Assembly (NCBI RefSeq): GCF_035046485.1
Contig: NC_085138.1
Coordinates: 62,116,580 to 62,180,579 of the forward strand
DNA length: 64,000 bases
Source: Aedes albopictus
Lineage: Eukaryota > Arthropoda > Insecta > Diptera > Culicidae
Direction of reading: 5' to 3'
This document shows, piece by piece, positions 57,077-64,000 of this stretch (position 1 is its first letter; every line of letters starts with the position of its first letter). The notes beneath the pieces were generated by a model, which did not search any database, was not told where the DNA came from, and worked only from the letters and a program-made list of their open reading frames with translations. The translations under genes and the position numbers were made by a program.

Positions 57077-59791
57077 AGAGATTTCTCAAGAATTTATCTA
57101 GGAATTCCATCTGGAAATATTTGATGTGTTTCTGCAAGAATTCTTTCAGAAAACTTAAACAGAGATGAATCATAAATTATTCCAGGAATTCGTTCAAATT
57201 TTTGTACAAATATACTTCGAGAGTCCATCCACGGATTCCTTCAACAATTCATCCAGAACTTGATTGCTTCATTTTTTTTCAGGGATGCCTACACATTTTT
57301 TTCCAGGAATTCGTTTGGAAAGCTATCCTGGGATTTTCTAAGGAATTCCTCATGGCATTCCTTGTGGGTTTTCTTTAGAAATTCCTTCTGGTATTCCTCG
57401 AAGAATTCCTCCAGGGTTTTCTCCAGCGATTCCCCCAGGGATATACTCTGAAATTCCTTCTGAGATTTTTTTTCAGAACAACTGCAGGACTTGTTTCCTT
57501 CAAAATTCCTTCAAGAATTCCGCCATTCTTGGGATTCCTTCACGAATTACAGCTTGAATTCTCTCAAGAATTCCTCCAGAAATTTTTCCAGGATTTTTTT
57601 TAAGAATTCCTCTTGATATTTTTTTCTGAATTTCTCTTGGGGTTTTTTCAAAAAATCCTTCAAGAATTCCTTCAGGTATAATGCTACAAGGATCTCTCTA
57701 GGAGCTCACGAATGCTTCATAGAATTTCTTCAAGATTTCTTCATTCCTCCCGGGATTTTTTCAGACGTTCCTGCAAGATTCCTCCAGGAATTCCTCTAGA
57801 TATTCCTCCAGAAATTTCTCTAGAGATTCTTCTACGAATTCCTTCAGAGATCTTCACAGAGGAGATTCCTTCAGGAGTTTCTCTACAGATTCCTTCAGGA
57901 ATTCCTCCAGTGATTCCTCGTAGAATTGCGACAGTGATTCTTCAAGGAGCTCTTCCAGGAATTCCTCCAGAAATTTCTCCTGGGATTCCTTCGTGAATTC
58001 CTTCAGGGATTTCTGCAAGATTTTTTACAGGAATTCCTCTAGAGATTCCTCCAGGAATTCGTAAAGTCATGTCTCCAGAAGTTTCTCCAGGGATTCCTCC
58101 AGGCATTCCTCCAAGGTTTCCCTCCAGCCATTACTCCAAGATTTCATCCAGGAATTCCTGTAGGAAATTTTTCTGGAATTTCCCCAGAGATTGCTACCGC
58201 ACATCCTCCAGGGATTCCTTCGGAATTTTTTGCAAGAGTTCCTTCAGGATTTTTTAGGATTTTCTCTTTCTGAAATTCATCCAGAAAGTTCTCCTCCACG
58301 GATTCTTTCAGGAATCCTTTCAGGGGTTCCTCCAAACGTTCCTCTAGGAATTCCTCCGGGAATTCTTTCAAGCATTCCTCCAGGAATCCTTCCAGAGATT
58401 TCTCCAGGAATTGCTTCAGGGATTCCTCCAGGAAATCCTCCAGGAATTCGCCCAGGTATTAATCCAGGGATTTCCCCAGAAATTCCTCCTGGACTTGCTC
58501 CTGGGTTTCCTCCAGGAATTGCTCCAGCGCTTTTTCCAGAAATTCTTCAAGGCATCCTTTAGGAATTCATCCGGAAGTTTCTTCAGGAGTTTCTCCAAGG
58601 ATTCTACCAGGTATTTCTACAGGATTTCACCAGAGGATTCCTCCAGGAATTTTTCTATGGACTCCTCCAAGAGTATCTCCAAGAATTCTTCCAGGACTTC
58701 ATCTAGGAATTTTTCCTCCAGAGATTTATCTTGGGATTCCTCCAGGAATTCTTCTAGAGATTCTTTTAGAAATTCTACCAAATATTCCTGCTAGAATTTC
58801 TCTATGGAATTCTCTATGCATTCCTTCAAGAGTTCCTCCAGACATTCCTCCAACAATTCCGCCAGGCATTCTTCCAGGAATTTCTCCAGGGATTCCTTCA
58901 AGCATTCCTCCAGAGGAATCCCTTTAGACACTCTTCTAGGAATTGCTTCAGAGATTCCTGCAGGAATTCCTCCAAGAATTCCTTCAGAAATTTATACAGG
59001 GACTTCTCCAGGAATTCCTTTCTGTAATTCCTCTAGGGATTCCACCCAGAAATCTTCCATGCATTCTTCCAGGATTTCATTCAGGGATTCTAACTAGAAT
59101 TCATCCAGGGATTCCTTCAGGAAATCTTCCAGGTATTCCTCTAGGAATTCCTCCGTGGATTCTTCCAGGAATTCCTCCAGGGATTCCGTAAGGAATTTGT
59201 TCAGAACTTTCTTTAGAGATTCGTCCTGGCATTCTATCTGACATTCTTTAAGGTATTTTTTTCTGGTATTCTTCAAAAAATCCTTCAAGAAGTTATACAC
59301 GGATTTGTTCAGGAATTCATCTAAACATTTCAGGAACTTTATAGGAGCGATTCTTCCAAAAAATTCCTAAAAAAATTCTAGAGATTCCTTCAGGCATACT
59401 TCCAGCAGTTTCTTCAGTAGTTTACTCGGAGATTCCATTAGAAATTCTCACCATAGAGATGAAGCTTTCAGACATGTCTTTCAGGAATTCACTCAGGGAA
59501 GACTCTTTCGGGACTCTCCCAGGGATTTCTCCCGAAATTTCTGTAGGGATGGTACCAGGAGTTCCTCTACGAATTCCTTCTTAAATTCCTTCTGACATTT
59601 GTTTTTGAATAAATTACACCGATTTGTCCAGGAATTCCTCCAGGCGAATTCAAAGAATTTTTCCAAGGATTCCATTATTTGAGAGATCTTTAAAAATACC
59701 TCCAGGAAATTCTTCAAGAAATTTTCAGCCATTCCCTTCAGGAATTCTGAAAGTGATGCCTCGAGGGTTTCCTCCAGTGATAGCATTTGAA
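57077..59791. repeat. 12-bp tandem array, TCC orientation
   Basis: About 225 units close to GGAATTCCTCCA, with GGGATTCCTCCA and GAAATTTCTCCA variants. Frames of up to 127 codons (GIPP, NSSR, EEFL) are repeat read-through. The block is cut at 59792 by an inverted-repeat element. Confidence 0.92.
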
Positions 59792-60304
59792 ACTATCACT
59801 CAAAGCTTTTACGAGAACACCTGACAGAAAAAGTATGGCATAAAGATTTTTTTCTTAATAAGTCAAACAAGACATGACAAAGTGCACTGGATCACGTGGA
59901 AAGCGAGGAAAGTTATAAAATGTTATGAGTGCCTTGTTGTTAATTTTGCAACGAAGATACAATACCATTTCCACCGCAAACTGGAGATGTTAAAATGATA
60001 AACTTTGAACACGAGAACAATTTTGAAGTCATGGGGATTGATCATGTCTATCTTTTTCGAACAACATTGCGATGGCGTGTTGGACAATTGCGCCGAGGGT
60101 GTTGGCGGCATGAAAATTGAACGCTCACGCGCATTTTTAAACCGAGTGTCAGCAGTGTGTTGGTGTGCGTTAGCTAGCTTGAAAAATAAAACTGTTCTTA
60201 TTCGCAGTACCCAGGTTTTCACTTTTCTCCAAAATACAACTGATATGCCATTGCTAGAATCAGAAAGTGGTAAAAAAGCCGTTTCTGGAAAAGCCCATAT
60301 GATA

Positions 60305-61150
60305 TGACGCATACAAGTTATGTAACCCAGCGAACTGTGACGCATCACCTTCAGAGTAACCAACTCATCGTTTATCACCTTACGACTGGCATCCACGCAC
60401 CAAGGTGTGAACTCTCTGTCAAAAACAGATTCATCAACCAAAAGTGACTCGCGGATACCACATCCTACTCCACTAACAAATACCCTTCGCATGGTGTTTG
60501 TGGAGATGCAGAGTGCTCTCGGTTTCTAGTAGCAATAATCGTCACACTCTAGCATTCCTTTCCCTTTCCAACTGGCTATGAGAAGTTGGCCGGCGCCATT
60601 ATTGATCAAAAATCTCTCAGCCCCAGTGTACGCAGAATGTGGCACCGCAAGCGAAAAATAGGCAACAAAGAAGGCACGGCAACAACGCTATGTTTTTTCG
60701 TTAGCAGATAATGACAAAATCGTTTCCGAGTTTGTTCACAACAAAAACAGTAGGAATATTTGTCTCGTTCTATTCACATCGTGATTTTCGCATTGTTTTA
60801 CAACTGAAACTCGACTCTGAGGTTTGCAAGAGTCTTAATTCGTCCAAATGCTTATGAATTCGATGATGTGGGTTGAAAATTTCAGCAGAAAAACCGGAAT
60901 ATCGGTACACGCACGGCAAGCGATGTTTGTTTTATTGCTCTCATTGCCTAACATGCGTTTGTTGCGGAGCGGCTTTGTTACCGACATGCACCGCTTAGAA
61001 CAAAGCGTTTGTTTTTCGGCGTGAACCGTTTTTCGTACCCTGTCAGCCCTTATTTATTTGGATCTCAGTGAAATTTAAACATGATCTGATCAATCACGGT
61101 GTAACAACCATTGACATGTACAGTCAGCCTAACCTAAGCTAAACTTTGCT
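60305..61150 (+). repeat. Dispersed repeat, interrupted copy
   Basis: Homologue of 12225-12650, split by the insertion at 60624-61042. The two halves align with the uninterrupted copy in order. It lies within the interior of the 59792-62238 element. Confidence 0.8.
60624..61042. mobile_element. 419-bp hAT-like MITE
   Basis: Ends are CAGTGTACGCAGAA and, reverse-complemented, CAGGGTACGAAAAA. TCAGCCC occurs immediately on both sides (60617-60623 and 61043-61049), and the empty site CCAGCCCCTTATT is visible at about 12545-12557. A 7-8-bp duplication and CAG ends fit hAT. No transposase. Confidence 0.85.
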
Positions 61151-61225
61151 AAGAGAACACAAATATTAAAACGAGCTCACCAAACTTTTATGCACCCTTG
61201 CGTACAAAACTGAATCCGCTAATGA

Positions 61226-61832
61226 TTATGCTGCGGCTCATGTAGGCGTGGCTATTCAGAATGGCCATTGTTGAGGAATTCTCGGTCAGTCCAGGAACTT
61301 TTCGTAACGAATATTTCTTTGAATTCCTTGGGTATAGAGTATCTTCGTGTTTGCCATTCGCCTTGACGGAGGCTCTCTGAGAGAATTGCGCTGTGCGTGA
61401 AAACAATTTTTTTTAACATGGGAAAGGATAGGAGCTGCATTTTCAAATGCTTCTAATTCTTTATAGAAATTTTTTTAAGCAAAACGTTCTTAATGTTATC
61501 GAATGAGATTTTGATACGCTATATTATAGACATAACATTGTGATTTAAAAACATTTTGTCTAAAACCAGTTATAGTGTAGCTAATTGAAAGTATATTGCA
61601 AAACATTAACTCTTTTTTCAATCTGAAGTCCCTAAAATATTTTAGAAGCATTTGAAAATGCAGCTCCTATCCTTTCCCATGTTAAAAAAAAATGTTTTCA
61701 CGCACAGAGCAATTCTCTCAAAGAGTTCCGTCAAGGCGAATACGATATAAACATGCGAAATGATCATTGGCAGAGTTCTCAGTTAATAATTGTGGAAGTG
61801 GGAACGTTACGTCACGAAGATGAAGAAGATGC
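61226..61832 (+). mobile_element. Diverged Feilai-like SINE, split by an insertion
   Basis: Left part 61226-61360 keeps a reduced tRNA-like head and CGGTCAGTCCAGGAAC / CCTTGGGTATAGAGTATCTT. Right part 61738-61832 keeps ATGATCATTGGCAGAG, CTCAGTTAATAATTGTGGAA and a GAAGATGAAGAAG tail. Much older than the copies at 16709 and 41873. Confidence 0.75.
61361..61737. mobile_element. Foldback element inside the SINE
   Basis: Arms at about 61355-61455 and 61642-61742 share GCCTTGACGGA, GAGAGAATTGC, ATGGGAAAGGATAGGAGC and TTTTCAAATGCTTCTAA in inverted order. It interrupts the SINE exactly where the two SINE parts join. The 186-bp centre is AT-rich. Confidence 0.8.
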
Positions 61833-62238
61833 TGCGGCCCTATAACGCACACCTAGCTAACGCACACCAACACACTGCTGACACTCGGTTTAAAAATGCG
61901 CGTGAGCGTTCAATTTTCATGCCGCCAACACCCTCGGCGCAATTGTCAAACACGCCATCGCAATGTTGTTCGAAAAAGATAGACATGATCAATCCCCATG
62001 ACTTCAAAATTGTTCTCGTGTTCAAAGTTTATCATTTTAACATCTCCAGTTTGCGGTGGAAATGGTATTGTATCTTCGTTGCAAAATTAACAACAAGGCA
62101 CTCATAACATTTTATAACTTTCCTCGCTTTCCACGTGATCCAGTGCACTTTGTCATGTCTTGTTTGACTTATTAAGAAAAAAATCTTTATGCCATACTTT
62201 TTCTGTCAGGTGTTCTCGTAAAAGCTTTGAGTGATAGT

Positions 62239-63930
62239 GCTACGTCTCAACGTTCGCCTTTTTATAGCTTAATAGCTACAAGACACATAGCGCCTTTTAC
62301 CCGCATCAGGGTTATGAACCATTTACAGTCGGGCTTCCTATAATTCGGTGGCACCCCATTCTAATTTCTTCGTATTTACTCAATAGATAGTTAACCAGTT
62401 AAGTGATATATTTCTGGCCCTATGGCATTAATTACAATGGACGTACGATACCGTGCTACGAAAAGCCAAACTGTAGATACCTTCGGTTAAATACGTAACT
62501 CAACCTGTTCAACTACTGTCCCATAAGTAAGCATGTATTCTAAGTAACTTCCGAAACCTGAAACTGTACTCCATTTGCGAACCGCCCGCGACAGCTGTTC
62601 CGCCAAACCGAGCTGTCAGGTAAATTCTCTTGGTTTAAATTTAAAAACTTTACCCACTCGCAACAAACTCGTTCATCGTGAGGTATAGAACCCGAGTCGT
62701 ACAGTACCTACACACAAAAACACGCAATCGTTTACTGCAAACTGACAGAGACCGCACCACCCGCCCGACCGACCGACCGGAGGAATTCACTCAGAACGAT
62801 AAACACTCCCCAAAACGAAAAGAAAATATCCCGAAAACTTTCTAGCGGTATGTAGCTTCCCTGGTACCTGCAAATATAACCGTTTTGCTAAATACACCCG
62901 TTTTGTGCCGTAAAACTGAAATCGTACATCAAACACCATAATTAAATTTTCACAGCTCGACTAGCACACTAGCGAGCAGTGTCCCAGCCGGGCCAGGCCA
63001 GCGAACACGACTCTCTGTGACTGTTCGAGGAGGCGCAAAAGAAAAACTGTAGGTAGGGAAAACTTGTGCACATACAGAACTCCGGAAGAAACACAACAAT
63101 GATGACGGCGACGACGACGACTCCGAAGACGACAACACATCGCCATCGCCGGTTCGGTCGGCGACGACCCAGTTGTTATAACCATAGTAGTAGATCCCGC
63201 ACAACAAGAATGTACGACACAACTTGACATCGTCTTGTAACAAGTGCAGCACTGCACTGGCGGTACATATATCTCTATAGCGAGGTGCAACATTGCGCGT
63301 AAAATGAATTTGAAAGATGCACACGTGCTCCACTTATTTCTTTTTGTACGTTTTTTTTCTCCACTCTCTTTCTCGATTCGACTCGAACTTGATTGTAGTA
63401 CAATGAGTTTGAACCAAGGGGAGCGAGCGCTCGCCGAAAAAAGTGGGAAACTTTCTCATGTTTTGTGCCCAAGTCGGATGGTGTTTGCAGCAACCGGGTC
63501 GCGATCGCGGGTAGGATGTGGCCTGGGAATAATTTTGCACAGCTGGGGGAGTGTTCGCTGATTTGACGAGCTTCTTTTGAATCATTAGTTTCAGAGTTTC
63601 TATTGATCTAGTGCAGTTTATGAAAGACTTCTTTGCCGCCGAAAATTATTCTTCATCTCAATTCGTCAACATTTCAAACAGTTTCAAACATTGCAATTTT
63701 AAAAATTAAAAAAAAAATGCTTCTCATCATTTGAAAAAAAAAAACACTTGGTAATACATCGCAACAGCAGGCATTGCAGTTGGAGCTATCGTCCTCAAGA
63801 TCTTTTTCACGATCTCAGCCTCGCCGCCTATTGTACATAGTCGTGGTGAAGACGCTGATGGATACTTCCCATTTTGGCTTTCATGTGTTTAAAGATGTTG
63901 TTTCAGTATTTTGACGGACGTACTGTGATA
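62239..63930. other. Single-copy-looking DNA, no gene called
   Basis: Mixed composition, GC-richer at 62560-63560, without repeats seen elsewhere in the window. Overlapping frames of 70-127 codons on both strands (62950-63585) have no domain. The composition would fit a promoter or 5' UTR, but no start or splice pair can be defended. Confidence 0.4.
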
Positions 63931-63934
63931 AGGC

Positions 63935-64000
63935 GCTGTTCATAAACTACGTACACTCATTTTTGGTCATCTAAGAGCCCCTATCCTCCACCACCTAAAA
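63935..64000. mobile_element. Possible MITE end, cut by the window
   Basis: CATAAACTACGTACACTCAT followed by a C/T-rich CCCCTATCCTCCACCACC resembles the layout of the ATTACGTAACGC MITE at 30751, but only one end is present. Confidence 0.3.

Larger units (their letters stand above)
59792..62238. mobile_element. Inverted-repeat element with 386-bp arms
   Basis: Arms at 59792-60177 and 61853-62238 are nearly identical in inverted orientation, beginning ACTATCACTCAAAGCTTTTA and ending at TTAGCTAG. The 1675-bp interior holds other repeats. The equivalent 100-codon frames found in both arms are duplicates of the same non-coding sequence. No target duplication is obvious; the outside bases differ. 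It could be a TIR element, or an inverted segmental duplication of an older repeat. Confidence 0.85.

Noticed and set aside
56568..57173. 201-codon ORF
   Set aside because: Almost entirely N from the assembly gap.
59923..62107. Duplicated ORFs of 100-189 codons
   Set aside because: They lie in 386-bp inverted arms with no protein motif and no splice signals; similarity is explained by the repeat.

Overview
The window looks like nuclear DNA of a mosquito, most likely Aedes or a close culicine. The basis is a pile of nested insect-type transposons, tRNA-derived SINEs that resemble Feilai of Aedes, 55-58 bp introns in the one convincing gene, and a 500-N assembly gap (56577-57076). Species is an inference. 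No bacterial or viral gene system and no CRISPR array is visible. Almost all small open frames here are by-products of repeats.

The dominant component is a degenerate 12-bp tandem repeat, close to GGAATTCCTCCA, or GGAATTCCTGGA in the other orientation. It fills about 0.93-11.0 kb, 16.1-19.3 kb, 31.0-31.75 kb, 34.9-36.3 kb, 42.9-44.5 kb, 53.5-55.4 kb and 57.1-59.8 kb. The unit length is a multiple of three and no frame of the consensus contains a stop, so it yields long spurious tetrapeptide-repeat ORFs (GIPP, NSSR, EEFL). At several loci the arrays switch orientation sharply, giving inverted arms.

Region by region. 1-930: an octanucleotide microsatellite and AT-rich decay. 930-10985: 12-bp arrays, partly between hAT-like ends. 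11-14.3 kb: low-information DNA, a dispersed repeat and a palindrome cluster. 14.3-16.1 kb: a decayed LINE reverse transcriptase on the minus strand. 16.1-19.3 kb: arrays split by a SINE. 19.34-21.33 kb: a foldback element with 772-bp arms. 21.6-22.06 kb: a second LINE fragment. 22.07-23.08 kb: the only well-supported protein gene, three exons and 300 residues, single-pass membrane protein of unknown function. 24.575-31.038 kb: a composite with hAT-like ends, a perfect 8-bp target duplication and many nested insertions. 31.75-34.86 kb: two retroposed copies sharing one target sequence. 36-41 kb: a third SINE family and small TIR elements. 41.3-46.5 kb: tandem satellites, one interrupted by a SINE. 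46.8-47.7 kb: a TA-flanked TIR element. 52.25-53.31 kb: a pure (CAGA)n tract. 54-56.4 kb: small inverted-repeat elements. 59.79-62.24 kb: an element with 386-bp inverted arms containing three further layers of insertion. 62.2-64 kb: mostly single-copy-looking sequence without a supportable gene.

The genes do not form a pathway. The window is heterochromatin-like intergenic DNA with one embedded host gene. Its main interest is the 12-bp array family, its inverted layout and its association with hAT-like ends, and several insertions whose boundaries can be read directly from target duplications.
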